Origin: Clostridia bacterium
Lineage (GTDB): Bacteria; Bacillota; Clostridia; Christensenellales; CAG-138
Length of the DNA: 46,136 nt
Reading direction: 5' to 3'
Assembly: GCA_017407205.1 (NCBI GenBank)
Contig: JAFQXA010000039.1
Location: 1 to 46,136, forward strand
The notes beneath the pieces were generated by a model, which did no database searches, was not told the DNA's origin, and saw only the letters and a program-made list of their open reading frames with translations. Shown here piece after piece: positions 1 through 8,455 of the stretch. The position numbers and the translations under genes were made by a program. Numbering within the stretch: the stretch's first letter is position 1; every line of letters begins with the position of its first letter.

Positions 1-1
1 A

Positions 2-430
2 AAAGCAAAGACTCATGAGGATTTTATTGAGTCTATGAGTGCAGTACATCCCACAATTGAGGTGTTGGGAAAGTATGTAAATGCAAATAAAAGGCTACTC
101 GTAAAATGTACTGTCTGCGGATTCGAATGGGATGGCGTTCCCGCAAATATGCTTGCAGGAGATGGATGCAGAAAGTGCGGGACAAAATTAGCACACAAAA
201 AATTCGTAAAAGAACAAGATGAATTTGAAGAACAAGTGCGGAAAGCAAATCCGGATATAGAGGTTATTGGAACATATACCGGAAGGCACAATCCTATCCA
301 AGCTAAATGCCGGATATGTGGACATATATGGAGTCCCAGAGCATCCAGTCTTTTAAGAGGCTCAAATCATAAGGGCTGGAAAACAATTCATATGAATTAT
401 CAAAATAAAGGAAATAAGAATGTGTTATGA
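2..430 (+). CDS. Zinc-ribbon repeat protein, 5' end outside window
   Basis: The reading frame is open from base 2, before the first ATG at 35, and the residues encoded there match the internal repeat, so the gene starts upstream of the window. Two copies of a ~60-residue unit are visible. Each has a hydrophilic helix, a segment of the type NPDIEVIGTY, and a Cys-x2-Cys knuckle (KCTVCGFEW, then KCRICGHIW). The first unit closes with a second Cys-x2-Cys (GCRKCG). In the second copy this is replaced by residues without cysteine, so the last ribbon has degenerated. Proteins with such treble-clef-like repeats are common on phages and mobile elements and probably bind nucleic acid. No catalytic domain is visible in the part seen. 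The stop overlaps the next start by 4 bp (ATGA), implying translational coupling. The function is unknown. Confidence 0.7.
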   Translation, partial: KAKTHEDFIESMSAVHPTIEVLGKYVNANKRLLVKCTVCGFEWDGVPANMLAGDGCRKCGTKLAHKKFVKEQDEFEEQVRKANPDIEVIGTYTGRHNPIQAKCRICGHIWSPRASSLLRGSNHKGWKTIHMNYQNKGNKNVL

Positions 431-1305
431 GACGTAATTATTTTAAAGATTTGAAATGGCATATTTTGCTGTTGGTAGTGTCGTTATTTTTTATTTGTAA
501 ATTTTCTTCCGCACCACCTATATTTGACGGACTTAATATGATATTTCAAAGGCCAGAAGAAAACACTTTGATATATGAAATAATTAGAATAGCGGATAAT
601 CTTAGTTTAGCCTATATTGCATCTCTAATATTTTATTTGATTGTCGATTATATCCCATTAATTAGAGAAGAAAACAACACGCTCCACCTTTTGGAAAAAT
701 ATCTTTATCCATTGTACATGTACATGGATAAAGTGAATTCTTACTTTAAATACGCAACCGGGATTTCCAATATACAAACAGCAACAAACGAAGAAATTAA
801 AACTATTGATGGATTTTATTTCGATAGTAATAATGATTTTTTAATGATAAAGAGTGTGAGAAATGGGAAAGATGATGGTGAACATGTAGAACACTTTGAA
901 GCCAAAAAATCTATAGTATCATATGGCAAAAAAATTGAAGAATGTATTCACGGTATCGATGATATTTTAAGAGGAAATAAGATTCCGACAGAATTTGTAA
1001 CAATAATAAATCAGATTAGAAGTAGTAATTTCCTAGAAATCATATTAAAAGTGATGCCAGGGCCGGAGTTATATGTTGACGGACAGCCCGTAGCCCAAAG
1101 GTATGTTAATTTTTATAAGGGGTTAACTGAGTTTGTAGGCCTTGAGCAACATCTTAACAAATATCATTTTATGAAATTAGAGACAACCTATAGAAAAGCA
1201 ACGGCAGAAGAAATTCAAGAATGGAAAGAATTTCTAATAAAAATAAGACAAGAACATCCGGAGATAGACCAAATTTATGCCCAGTTAAAGAGCGGTATAG
1301 AATGA
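427..1305 (+). CDS. Membrane-anchored protein of unknown function
   Basis: A 292-residue protein whose start overlaps the stop of the zinc-ribbon gene (ATGA). Residues ~12-30 and ~55-75 are hydrophobic and look like two transmembrane helices. The remaining ~215 residues are soluble, charged and mostly helical, and rich in Lys, Glu, Ile and Asn. No enzymatic motif was recognised. Base composition is more AT-rich than the housekeeping genes in the window, which together with the mobile-element-type partner suggests recent acquisition. A two-helix anchor plus cytosolic domain beside a zinc-ribbon protein could fit a defence or mobile-element accessory module, but that is speculation. No terminator with a T-run follows directly; the next structure is the hairpin at 1374. 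Confidence 0.6.
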   Translation: MRRNYFKDLKWHILLLVVSLFFICKFSSAPPIFDGLNMIFQRPEENTLIYEIIRIADNLSLAYIASLIFYLIVDYIPLIREENNTLHLLEKYLYPLYMYMDKVNSYFKYATGISNIQTATNEEIKTIDGFYFDSNNDFLMIKSVRNGKDDGEHVEHFEAKKSIVSYGKKIEECIHGIDDILRGNKIPTEFVTIINQIRSSNFLEIILKVMPGPELYVDGQPVAQRYVNFYKGLTEFVGLEQHLNKYHFMKLETTYRKATAEEIQEWKEFLIKIRQEHPEIDQIYAQLKSGIE

Positions 1306-1373
1306 TAAAGCGTGTGAGGGTTCGAATTCATACGCAAAAACAGCAAAAATATCTTTTTTGTAGCCCATAGACA

Positions 1374-1694
1374 GAAAGCGACAGATTCCGACAGGAATCT
1401 GTCGCTTTCAACTAAATCCACCCTTACGGGTGGGTGAAATATTGCTTCACAATGTGAAATACGCCTGCGGCGTGTGAAATTAGCCTTGACGGCGAGTGGG
1501 TGGATTTAATTTCACATTTTGCCGAATGGCAAAATATTTCATCCAAAACTTGTTTTGGATTTCACCGTGAGCTAAAGCGAACGATTTCACTAAAAAATGC
1601 GAGAGTTCAATTACTTATAAAAATAAAGCGAAAATATCTCGTATGTAGTCGCTTCACAAAACAAAAGACAGGTAAGCACCTGTCTTTTGTTTTG
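1374..1694. repeat. Multi-hairpin intergenic repeat array
   Basis: This gene-free stretch is a chain of inverted repeats. 1374-1409 is a perfect 16-bp stem with a GACA loop. 1413-1423 (TAAATCCACCC) is the exact complement of 1498-1508, and the same CCACCC can alternatively pair with GGGTGG at 1428-1433. Further stems are 1461-1473 (ACGCC/GGCGT), 1516-1535 (ATTTTGCC/GGCAAAAT), 1541-1560 (ATCCAAAA/TTTTGGAT) and 1657-1694, a perfect 17-bp stem with an AAGC loop. The small stems are punctuated by GTGAAAT or TTTCAC motifs. This resembles a non-coding dispersed repeat (MITE- or REP-like) rather than a gene. An open frame across it (1500-1745) appears to be an artefact. Copy number in the genome cannot be judged here. 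Confidence 0.7.
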
Positions 1695-1743
1695 GCTAAA
1701 GAAAGAGTTGACAGAGAACAGCATATATTTTCTGCAAGAAAAT

Positions 1744-1771
1744 AATGCGGTTCGTCGAAGCGGCAAAAAAG
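1744..1771 (+). repeat. 28-bp direct repeat, copy 1
   Basis: Reads AATGCGGTTCGTCGAAGCGG followed by CAAAAAAG. It matches the copy at 2519-2546 at 27 of 28 positions (C/T at position 10). The two copies bracket the orphan gene at 1842-2480 in the same orientation. Unlike copy 2, this one is not followed by a terminator hairpin. Confidence 0.8.
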
Positions 1772-1791
1772 GAAATTACAGGCAGCAATCG

Positions 1792-1820
1792 TTGAAAGGT
1801 TCTTGTTCTTTTGCTATAAT
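1792..1820 (+). promoter_or_regulatory. Sigma-A promoter for the 1842 gene
   Basis: TTGAAA at 1792-1797, a 17-bp spacer and a perfect TATAAT at 1815-1820. It lies just inside the first copy of the direct repeat and 21 bp before the chosen ATG. Confidence 0.8.
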
Positions 1821-1841
1821 TCATATAGAAGAGGTGTCATT

Positions 1842-2480
1842 ATGAAGAAAAAATATCTTGCAGTCATTATTTCCTGCTCTGCTGCTATCCTTTTAGTCTG
1901 TGCTGTTTTAGGCGTAAATGTTCTTTTAACTAACTTTACAGAAAACACTAATATAGTATGCAAAGGTCAAAAGTTCTTATCGGTAGATGAAGCAATACAG
2001 GCCATGGAATTAAACGAACGAGAGGCAAATGATACAAGTCTCGATTATTGCCCTCCATATGAGGTGGTACATACCTTTGATTATGACAAAAACACTATCG
2101 TATTTTACAGCTATTGTTATAGTTTTGATGGAGAAGAAAGTGCCTTTTATGCTGTAAGAATATTAAAACACAATGATGATGGGACACTTTCTTTTGACAG
2201 CGGTTTTGCAGATTTTCATATGAACGAGCCGGATGGGAACGAAAACTACTATTATTTCACCAATATACACACATCAACAGGCGATAAATCAATTAGTTTT
2301 TTGTATTTACCAAAGGATACTGAAAAATGTATTTATGTTGATGGGGTAAAAGCGGAAAAGCATATTGCTTCGATCGGAGATCGTGAGTTTTATATTTGTT
2401 ATGCAATATCCAATCGCGACACATTCCTATCCAATCTTTTTACACCGATTTCCAGTAGACATGAGGTAGAAATTAAATAA
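1842..2480 (+). CDS. Membrane-anchored extracytoplasmic protein, unknown
   Basis: A 212-residue protein. The ATG at 1842 is preferred over the one at 1803 because it has a GAAGAGGTG ribosome binding site, lies 21 bp after a strong promoter, and gives a clean N-terminus: MKKK followed by a ~20-residue hydrophobic segment (uncleaved signal or anchor). The 1803 start would lie upstream of the -10 box. The remainder is an acidic, aromatic-rich extracytoplasmic domain (many Tyr, Phe and Asp) with no recognised motif. The gene is monocistronic, with its own promoter and a rho-independent terminator, and is bracketed by the 28-bp repeats at 1744 and 2519 like a small mobile cassette. Its function is unknown. 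Confidence 0.7.
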   Translation: MKKKYLAVIISCSAAILLVCAVLGVNVLLTNFTENTNIVCKGQKFLSVDEAIQAMELNEREANDTSLDYCPPYEVVHTFDYDKNTIVFYSYCYSFDGEESAFYAVRILKHNDDGTLSFDSGFADFHMNEPDGNENYYYFTNIHTSTGDKSISFLYLPKDTEKCIYVDGVKAEKHIASIGDREFYICYAISNRDTFLSNLFTPISSRHEVEIK

Positions 2481-2518
2481 TTATCCTACCGACTGTTAAT
2501 TACACCCCCTTGTCTCAA

Positions 2519-2546
2519 AATGCGGTTTGTCGAAGCGGCAAAAAAG
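2519..2546 (+). repeat. 28-bp direct repeat, copy 2
   Basis: Second copy of the repeat at 1744-1771 (27/28 identical). Here it runs directly into the stem of the terminator at 2542-2572, so the repeat and terminator form one composite element downstream of the orphan gene. Confidence 0.8.
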
Positions 2547-2572
2547 ACCCGACGTATAAAGTCGGGTCTTTT
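2542..2572. terminator. Bidirectional rho-independent terminator
   Basis: Stem AAAAGACCCGAC / GTCGGGTCTTTT (12 bp) with a 7-nt loop GTATAAA. The A-run and T-run flank the GC core on both sides, so it can end the plus-strand gene at 2480 and the minus-strand permease gene ending at 2584. Confidence 0.85.
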
Positions 2573-2583
2573 CTAATCTTGCG

Positions 2584-3981
2584 TTAAATCTGCTTCTTTT
2601 TCCTTGAGGCATCAAAGAAGTAGCCTATTGCCATTATGACTGCGAATACGATTATGTACCAGACGCAAGCCATGCGGTGGCTCAATATGCATGAGAGCAC
2701 CATGAACAGACTGCCTATTGTAGCGAGTATCGGAAGAATGAAACGGCGAAGTACATTTTGATCCTTTTCCTTACGCATCCACTGGAAGAATATGGGAACA
2801 TACATGAGGTATATTGTGATTATGGGAAGCTCGGAGGGGTCGAATACAAAAGGTCCCGTCCAGACCTGTGCGAGGTTTGAGAAATAGAAGTATACAAACC
2901 AGCCTGCACAGACTATAAGTGCAAATACAGCGGAGTTTGTGGGCATATTTGTTGCCTTGTCAACCTGCTTGAAAATTTCGGGCTTGGGACCGCGGTTTCT
3001 GTCTGCGATGGAGTACATACAACGGCAACAGCCGAGCATAAGACCGTTGAGCGTGCCCATGCAGGATATTGCAATAAAGAGGTTGAGTATGTTGCCGAGT
3101 ACATTGCCGAAAATATTTGTGAAAGCAACTGTTGCACCCTTATCGATAAGATCCTGGTTTGAAGCACCGCCTGCAACACCGACATAATAGAAAATATATA
3201 CTGCAATAATTATAAGACCGCCTATGATCAAAGCTTTAGGCAAGTTCTTCTTTGAATCCTTAAGCTCTGCGTTGATTGCAGTTGCGATGATCCAGCCTTC
3301 ATAAGCAAATGCTGTTGCGCTTACTGCTGCAAACAGGGGGTTTGCTACGGGTTCTACATTGGGAGCAACTGTTACAAAGTTCGTCTGCAATACGCCGTTT
3401 ATAAGACCGTATATAAGACCTACAACTGCCATGAGACCGAGAGGGATGAGCTTGATTACTGTTGTGCTTGTCTGGAATTTACCTGCAAGACGCGGTGAGA
3501 GTGCGTTCATTGTGTATGCACCGCAGAGGTAAATCAATGTAAGTGCCATACATTCGGGGCCTAAAAGACAACCGCCCGCTTCCACGGGAACAGCCATCGG
3601 GAAGTTGGGGTTTGCCGAGGTGATGAAAACGAGAGTATAGCGAGCTGAAAGCCAGGCAAGAAGTGCTGTCATGCTGGGGAAGTAAATAGTTGCTGAGAAC
3701 CAGCCCATAAAATAACCGAAGCGAGGGCCCACCATTGCTTCTGCGTAGTCTACAATGCCGTTAACACGTTCATGCTTCTGACCCATAAATGAGAAGGTAA
3801 TCAAGCACGAGAGCATGATCAAACCACCGATGATCCATGCGATGATGCCCATGGGCATATTACCGCCGGTCTTTTGCAAAATTGTCTGCGCCTTAAAAAA
3901 GACACCGGAGCCGATGACGATACCGGCAACCATGCAAATTGCGGTAAACAAACCGTATTTGCGTTCAAGTTTAGTTTCCAT
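2584..3981 (-). CDS. APC-family amino-acid permease/exchanger (SteT-like)
   Basis: A 465-residue polytopic membrane protein with about 12 hydrophobic segments. The start at 3981 (METKLERKYG) is chosen because AAAGGGGGAT lies at good spacing before it; the longer frame to 4014 would add an unlikely leader. The first helix carries the APC motif GIVIGSGVFF, whose unwound glycines bind the substrate amino and carboxyl groups. The sequence pattern resembles the L-type (LAT/SteT) branch, which exchanges neutral amino acids such as serine and threonine. Exact substrate and coupling cannot be read from sequence. It is monocistronic, with its own promoter (4021-4049) and the shared terminator at 2542. 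It diverges from mntP. Confidence 0.85.
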   Translation of the reverse strand: METKLERKYGLFTAICMVAGIVIGSGVFFKAQTILQKTGGNMPMGIIAWIIGGLIMLSCLITFSFMGQKHERVNGIVDYAEAMVGPRFGYFMGWFSATIYFPSMTALLAWLSARYTLVFITSANPNFPMAVPVEAGGCLLGPECMALTLIYLCGAYTMNALSPRLAGKFQTSTTVIKLIPLGLMAVVGLIYGLINGVLQTNFVTVAPNVEPVANPLFAAVSATAFAYEGWIIATAINAELKDSKKNLPKALIIGGLIIIAVYIFYYVGVAGGASNQDLIDKGATVAFTNIFGNVLGNILNLFIAISCMGTLNGLMLGCCRCMYSIADRNRGPKPEIFKQVDKATNMPTNSAVFALIVCAGWFVYFYFSNLAQVWTGPFVFDPSELPIITIYLMYVPIFFQWMRKEKDQNVLRRFILPILATIGSLFMVLSCILSHRMACVWYIIVFAVIMAIGYFFDASRKKKQI

Positions 3982-4020
3982 GATAAAATCCCCCTTTATT
4001 TGATAGATTTTCATTTGACC

Positions 4021-4049
4021 ATTGTATAACTTGGATTAACAAACTTCAA
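4021..4049 (-). promoter_or_regulatory. Promoter of the APC permease gene
   Basis: Read on the minus strand: TTGAAG (4049-4044), a 17-bp spacer, TACAAT (4026-4021). It lies ~40 bp upstream of the permease ATG. Confidence 0.65.
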
Positions 4050-4119
4050 GAACAAAAATGTTTTTATAATATTGTATTTGTGCTAATATAAATATACTAA
4101 AAATGCAAAAGAGGAAATT

Positions 4120-4680
4120 ATGAAGCTTTGGGAATTATTCTTGATAGCAATAGGACTTTCTATGGATGCGTTTGCCGTTTCGGTGTGCAAGGGCTTGTCC
4201 GTGACAAAAGTCAGCTTTAAGCATTGCCTGACCGCAGGTGCCTACTTTGGCGGTTTTCAGGCCTTGATGCCGCTTATCGGTTTTTTGCTCGGCATAAGCT
4301 TCAAAGGCTTTGTTGAGAGCGTTGACCACTGGATAGCATTTGTTTTGCTTGCGCTCATTGGCGGTAACATGATAAAGGAGTCTTTTTCAAAGGCAGAAAA
4401 AATGGAAGCCGCATTTACTTTTCGTGCAATGCTTCCGCTTGCCGTTGCCACGAGCATAGATGCACTTGCTGTGGGGATCACGTTCGCATTTTTGAGTGTA
4501 AAGATAGTGCCTGCAATAAGTTTTATAGGCGTTATTACATTTATACTTTCTGCAACAGGCGTATTTTTGGGAAGTAAGTTCGGTGCAAAATACAAATCAA
4601 AAGCCGAGCTTGCGGGAGGGATTGTCCTCATATTGATGGGCACAAAAATACTTCTTGAGCATCTTGGAATTTTATCTTAA
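4120..4680 (+). CDS. mntP: Manganese efflux pump MntP
   Basis: A 186-residue inner-membrane protein of the usual MntP (DUF204, formerly YebN) length, with six transmembrane helices arranged as two three-helix repeats. Each repeat carries the conserved acidic motif: [12 protein letters not shown] at residues ~14-25 and [11 protein letters not shown] at ~111-121. The aspartates are required for manganese export in characterised MntP proteins. The start has a GAGG ribosome binding site. The 105-bp region shared with the divergent permease is too short for a yybP-ykoY manganese riboswitch, and none was seen. An AT-rich promoter region is present (TTGTAT with 17-bp spacing to TACTAA) but is weak. 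A terminator follows at 4693. Confidence 0.95.
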   Translation: MKLWELFLIAIGLSMDAFAVSVCKGLSVTKVSFKHCLTAGAYFGGFQALMPLIGFLLGISFKGFVESVDHWIAFVLLALIGGNMIKESFSKAEKMEAAFTFRAMLPLAVATSIDALAVGITFAFLSVKIVPAISFIGVITFILSATGVFLGSKFGAKYKSKAELAGGIVLILMGTKILLEHLGILS

Positions 4681-4692
4681 ACAACTTAAAAA

Positions 4693-4720
4693 CCGTCGCA
4701 CGCTGCGACGGCTTTTCTTT
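4693..4720. terminator. Bidirectional terminator between mntP and hydF
   Basis: CCGTCGCA CGC TGCGACGG, an 8-bp GC-rich stem with a 3-nt loop, followed by CTTTTCTTT on the plus strand and preceded by AAAAA (a U-run on the minus strand). It serves the two convergent genes. Confidence 0.85.
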
Positions 4721-5921
4721 ATAGCATATTTGAAATTTCGGGGAACGGGGAAAGCGAACGCTTTAATATGCCGTGCATTTGTGCTATCGCTATGCCGTAG
4801 TTTACACAGGGGGTGCCGCTTTTATTTATCCTGCGAAGGCGGTCGTGCATTTCTTTGTCGTTGAGCATACACGCTCCGCAATGCACAACGAGTGCAAACT
4901 CGCTCACATCGTCAGGAAACTCCGTGCCGGATGTGAATGAAAATTCAAGCTCTTTACCCGTGTAATTCTTTATCCATGCAGGCATTTTTACCGTACCGAT
5001 ATCGTTGCATTGCCTATGGTGCGTACAGCCCTCGGAAATGAGAATTTTATCACCGTTCTGAAGCGAAGAAAGCTTGGAAGCACCATTGACAAGCGTTTCA
5101 AGCTCGCCTTTGTAGCGAGCAAAAAGTATCGAGAACGATGTAAGCTCAATATCTTCGGGAACTATACTTGAAACCCTGCCAAATGCCTGCGAATCGGTAA
5201 TCACCATACGGGGCTTTGATTTGAGGGAGTTGAGTGTTTTTTTAAGCTCGCTGTCACGACAGGCAACGACCAATCCGCCCTTGTCGAGTATATCGCGTAT
5301 TGTCTGCTGTTGGGGAAGTATCAACCGTCCCTTGGGTGCGGACTCGTCTATCGGTATTACAAGAACTACTGTATCGCCCGTATTTATCAGGTCTGAAACT
5401 ATGAAGCGCTTTTCCTTTATAGTTTCGCTTTTTATTCTTGAGAGTCTTTCCCTTAAAGCATCAATGTTTGTCTTTTTATCGGCACTCACATAAATGCTCG
5501 TTTCATCATTGGAAGGAATTGTGCTTAAAAGGTCCGACTTGTTAAATGCTATGATATAAGGCGTTGAACGCTCTTTAAAAAGCTCAATAAGCTCATAATC
5601 CTTTTTTGCAAGTCCTTTTTCGGCATCCACTACAAGGACTGCGATATCCGTTTTTGCAAGCACCTGCTTCGTTTTCTTTATGCGAAGCTCGCCAAGCGTG
5701 CCCACATCGTCAAAGCCCGGAGTGTCGATTATGACAACAGCTCCCAATGGCAAAAGCTCCATCGCCTTGCTCACGGGGTCGGTGGTCGTGCCGAGAGTGT
5801 CGGATACTACCGATAAATCCTGATTTGTGACCGCATTCACAAGGCTTGACTTGCCTGCGTTGCGCATACCGAAAAATGCAATGTGTATGCGGTCTGCCGA
5901 TGCTGTTTGATTAAGACTCAT
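4719..5921 (-). CDS. hydF: [FeFe]-hydrogenase maturation GTPase HydF
   Basis: A 400-residue protein, the usual HydF length. HydF is the scaffold on which the 2Fe subcluster of the H-cluster is assembled before delivery to apo-hydrogenase. The N-terminal Era/TrmE-like GTPase domain has Walker A GMRNAGKSS (18-26), switch I threonines (GTTTDP, 44-49), DTPG (66-69) and NKSD (127-130). A dimerisation domain follows. The C-terminal [4Fe-4S] site is visible as C299-T-H301 and C348-G-A-C351, giving the family pattern CxHx46CxxC. It is the last gene of the TM1266-hydE-hydG-hydF run, 17 bp after hydG, and its stop lies at the edge of the shared terminator. No structural hydrogenase gene is in the window. 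Confidence 0.95.
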   Translation of the reverse strand: MSLNQTASADRIHIAFFGMRNAGKSSLVNAVTNQDLSVVSDTLGTTTDPVSKAMELLPLGAVVIIDTPGFDDVGTLGELRIKKTKQVLAKTDIAVLVVDAEKGLAKKDYELIELFKERSTPYIIAFNKSDLLSTIPSNDETSIYVSADKKTNIDALRERLSRIKSETIKEKRFIVSDLINTGDTVVLVIPIDESAPKGRLILPQQQTIRDILDKGGLVVACRDSELKKTLNSLKSKPRMVITDSQAFGRVSSIVPEDIELTSFSILFARYKGELETLVNGASKLSSLQNGDKILISEGCTHHRQCNDIGTVKMPAWIKNYTGKELEFSFTSGTEFPDDVSEFALVVHCGACMLNDKEMHDRLRRINKSGTPCVNYGIAIAQMHGILKRSLSPFPEISNML

Positions 5922-5938
5922 ATAAACAATCCTTTATT

Positions 5939-7387
5939 TTAAAATCTGAAGTCACGGCGGTTCGAGTTCTTTATAGCTTCAATATTGTCCTTTGCTATTG
6001 CGCGTACCTTGTCACCGGGAATTTTTTCAAGCTCTTTTTCAATAAGCTCAAAGCCAATCTTTTTCGTTTCCTCAGAAGCATAGTCAACGAGGAACTCGGT
6101 AAGCGTCATGAGTGCATTGGGGTGACAGCAATTGAGAATCTGACCGTTTTTGCAAAGTGTCATGAAACGGTCGCCCGTTCTGCCCTCACGGTAGCAAGCT
6201 GTGCAGAATGAGGGGATATGTCCGCTTTCCATGAGCCAGCGAACAACCTCGTCAAGCGTACGCTGATCTGAAACGTCAAACTGCTCTGTATCGTGCGGTC
6301 TTTCGTCCTGCGTGTAACCGCCAACCGATGTGCGTGATGCACCGCTGACCTGCGAGATGCCCAATTTGAGCAGGTCGCTTCTGACCTTTTCCGATTCACG
6401 GGTTGAGATTATCATGCCCGTGTAGGGAACTGCAAGGCGTATGCAGGCTGTTATCTTTGCAAATGTCTCATCGGAGATTGAATTGTCAAATGCCGAAGGA
6501 TCGATATCGTCTGCCTTCTTTATACGGGGAACGCTTATCGTGTGAGGACCTACGCCGTGCACAGCTTCCAAATGTTCAGCGTGCATTATAAGCCCTGCAA
6601 ACTCGTACTTGTAAAGCTCAAGACCGAAGAGAACACCAAGACCTACATCGTCAATACCGCCCTCCATGGCTCTGTCCATTGCTTCTGTATGGTAGTCATA
6701 ATCATGCTTGGGGCCTGTGGGATGAAGCTTTAAATAGCTTTCCTTGTGGTATGTCTCCTGGAAAAGTATGTATGTACCGATGCCGGCATCCTTAAGGCGA
6801 CGGTAGTTTTCAACCGTTGTTGCGGCAATGTTTACATTGACTCTGCGGATCGCGCCGTTTTTATGGTTTACGCTGTAAATGGTCTTGATACATTCAAGTA
6901 TGTACTCTATAGGATTGTTAACAGGGTCCTCACCTGCTTCGATCGCAAGACGCTTGTGTCCCATATCCTGCAATGCGATAACCTCGTTCCTTACTTCTTC
7001 CTGAGTGAGCTTCTTTCTCGGTATACGCTTGTTCTTTAAGTGATACGGGCAGTATACACAGCCGTTTACACAGTAGTTTGAAAGATAAAGGGGTGCAAAC
7101 ATAACTATGCGGTTGCCGTAAAATGCAAGCTTTATTTCTTCGGCAATCCTGTAAATTTCCTCGATTTTTTCAGGGATTTCACACGCCAAAAGAACAGAAG
7201 CCTCGCGGTGCGTCAGACCTTGGCAGGTAACGCCGTTTCCGCTTTTTTTAGGACGTGCCTTTTCAAGTATGCTGTCTATAAGCTCAACATTGTTCTTGTT
7301 TTCTTCTGCGTACTTTAAGGTTTCGAGAATTTCGCCGTCGTTTATAAATTCTTCTGCCTTGAGTGATTTGGGATCGTAAATTGCCAT
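5939..7387 (-). CDS. hydG: [FeFe]-hydrogenase maturase HydG (radical SAM tyrosine lyase)
   Basis: A 482-residue radical SAM enzyme that cleaves tyrosine to p-cresol and dehydroglycine and supplies the CO and CN ligands of the H-cluster. It has a ThiH-like TIM barrel with the SAM-cluster motif CX3CX2C at C106, C110 and C113 (CVNGCVYC). The C-terminal auxiliary-cluster motif CTAC...CC (roughly residues 393-420, CX2CX22C) distinguishes HydG from ThiH. The length matches the family. The start is supported by GAAAGGAAAC 8-10 nt upstream. It lies 33 bp after hydE and 17 bp before hydF in one transcription unit. Confidence 0.95.
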   Translation of the reverse strand: MAIYDPKSLKAEEFINDGEILETLKYAEENKNNVELIDSILEKARPKKSGNGVTCQGLTHREASVLLACEIPEKIEEIYRIAEEIKLAFYGNRIVMFAPLYLSNYCVNGCVYCPYHLKNKRIPRKKLTQEEVRNEVIALQDMGHKRLAIEAGEDPVNNPIEYILECIKTIYSVNHKNGAIRRVNVNIAATTVENYRRLKDAGIGTYILFQETYHKESYLKLHPTGPKHDYDYHTEAMDRAMEGGIDDVGLGVLFGLELYKYEFAGLIMHAEHLEAVHGVGPHTISVPRIKKADDIDPSAFDNSISDETFAKITACIRLAVPYTGMIISTRESEKVRSDLLKLGISQVSGASRTSVGGYTQDERPHDTEQFDVSDQRTLDEVVRWLMESGHIPSFCTACYREGRTGDRFMTLCKNGQILNCCHPNALMTLTEFLVDYASEETKKIGFELIEKELEKIPGDKVRAIAKDNIEAIKNSNRRDFRF

Positions 7388-7420
7388 AATATCTGTTTCC
7401 TTTCGTAAGATTGCAAAACT

Positions 7421-8455
7421 TTATTTTTTAATGTCGCCTCTGTCGGTGACGATTTCATAGCCTATGTTCTTAATTCTTGCTTTGAGCGCTTGAAGTTCCT
7501 GTGCCGACTCCGAGCCCGAAAAAAGCTTGTTGTTGTAAATCTCGTACTTTGCACGCACGCAAGAGGGCGAGAGGTTGGGCATTATTACGTTTGCGCCCGA
7601 TAAAATCCCTTTTTCTCTGCCGTTTTCATCAATGCTCCCAAGTGCCGTTGTTGCAGGAAGAAGCACATGGGGATGTATGAGCCTTATGATTGAGAGAAGA
7701 TAACAGGTGAGTTCCACCGTGCCCTGCGGGCAGGAAGCAAACTTTGTTGCCTTGTGCGGTATGAAAGGACCTATTCCGCACATATCGGGCTTGAACTGTT
7801 CAATGAATTTCAGATCCTTGGCAATGTTTGCATTTGTCTGGCAGGGTGAGCCGACCATGAAACCGCAGCCCGTCTGATAGCCGATCTCTTTGAGGTTTTT
7901 AAGGCAGGATATTCTGTTTTCAAAGCTCATGCTTTCAGGGTGCAAAAGAGAGTAATGCTTCTCGTCGTATGTTTCATGCCTTAAAAGATAACGGTTTGCA
8001 CCTGCATCAAAAAGGCGCTTGTAGCTTGCTTTGCTTCTTTCGCCAAGTGAAAGCGTAATTGCACAGTCGGGATAGGATGCTTTTATCCTTGTGATTATAT
8101 CGCAAATAAAATCGTCCGAAAAAAAGCCATCCTCACCGCCCTGTAAAACAAAGGTGCGAAAACCTAAGGAGTATCCTTCATCACAGCAGGCAAGTATTTC
8201 GTCACGGCTTAAACGGTAACGCTCGCAATCCTTATTGCTTTTTCGTATTCCGCAATAAAAACAGTCGTTTTTGCAAAAATTGCTTACCTCTATAAGACCA
8301 CGGATGAAAATTCTGTTGCCGTAAATTGATTTGACGGTTTCCACCGCTTTTTCGGCAGCATATGGGGCAAGCATGGGCAAGCTTAAAAGCTCCTCGTATT
8401 CAGCCAAGGAAAGGGACTTTTCTTTATAAAGCTTGTCGATAAGCTGTTTGCTCAT
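7421..8455 (-). CDS. hydE: [FeFe]-hydrogenase maturase HydE (radical SAM)
   Basis: A 344-residue radical SAM protein of the biotin synthase/PylB group, needed with HydG and HydF to build the H-cluster azadithiolate bridge. The SAM-cluster motif is CKNDCFYC (C61, C65, C68). The barrel contains the GGEDG stretch typical of SAM binding. The ATG (8453-8455) directly abuts the stop of the upstream ACT-domain gene with no spacer, implying coupled translation. Residues TAIG/TALG and the PNLSP segment near the C-terminus also fit HydE. Confidence 0.93.
   Translation of the reverse strand: MSKQLIDKLYKEKSLSLAEYEELLSLPMLAPYAAEKAVETVKSIYGNRIFIRGLIEVSNFCKNDCFYCGIRKSNKDCERYRLSRDEILACCDEGYSLGFRTFVLQGGEDGFFSDDFICDIITRIKASYPDCAITLSLGERSKASYKRLFDAGANRYLLRHETYDEKHYSLLHPESMSFENRISCLKNLKEIGYQTGCGFMVGSPCQTNANIAKDLKFIEQFKPDMCGIGPFIPHKATKFASCPQGTVELTCYLLSIIRLIHPHVLLPATTALGSIDENGREKGILSGANVIMPNLSPSCVRAKYEIYNNKLFSGSESAQELQALKARIKNIGYEIVTDRGDIKK

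Noticed and set aside
1312..1335. GGTTCGAATTC-like motif resembling a tRNA T-loop or attachment site
   Set aside because: The flanking bases do not form a T-stem or acceptor stem, and no matching second copy was found near a tRNA.
1500..1745. 81-codon open frame on the plus strand
   Set aside because: It runs across the hairpins of the intergenic repeat, has no ribosome binding site and has repeat-driven composition.
4015..4119. yybP-ykoY manganese riboswitch before mntP
   Set aside because: The 105-bp gap shows no paired stems of that class.
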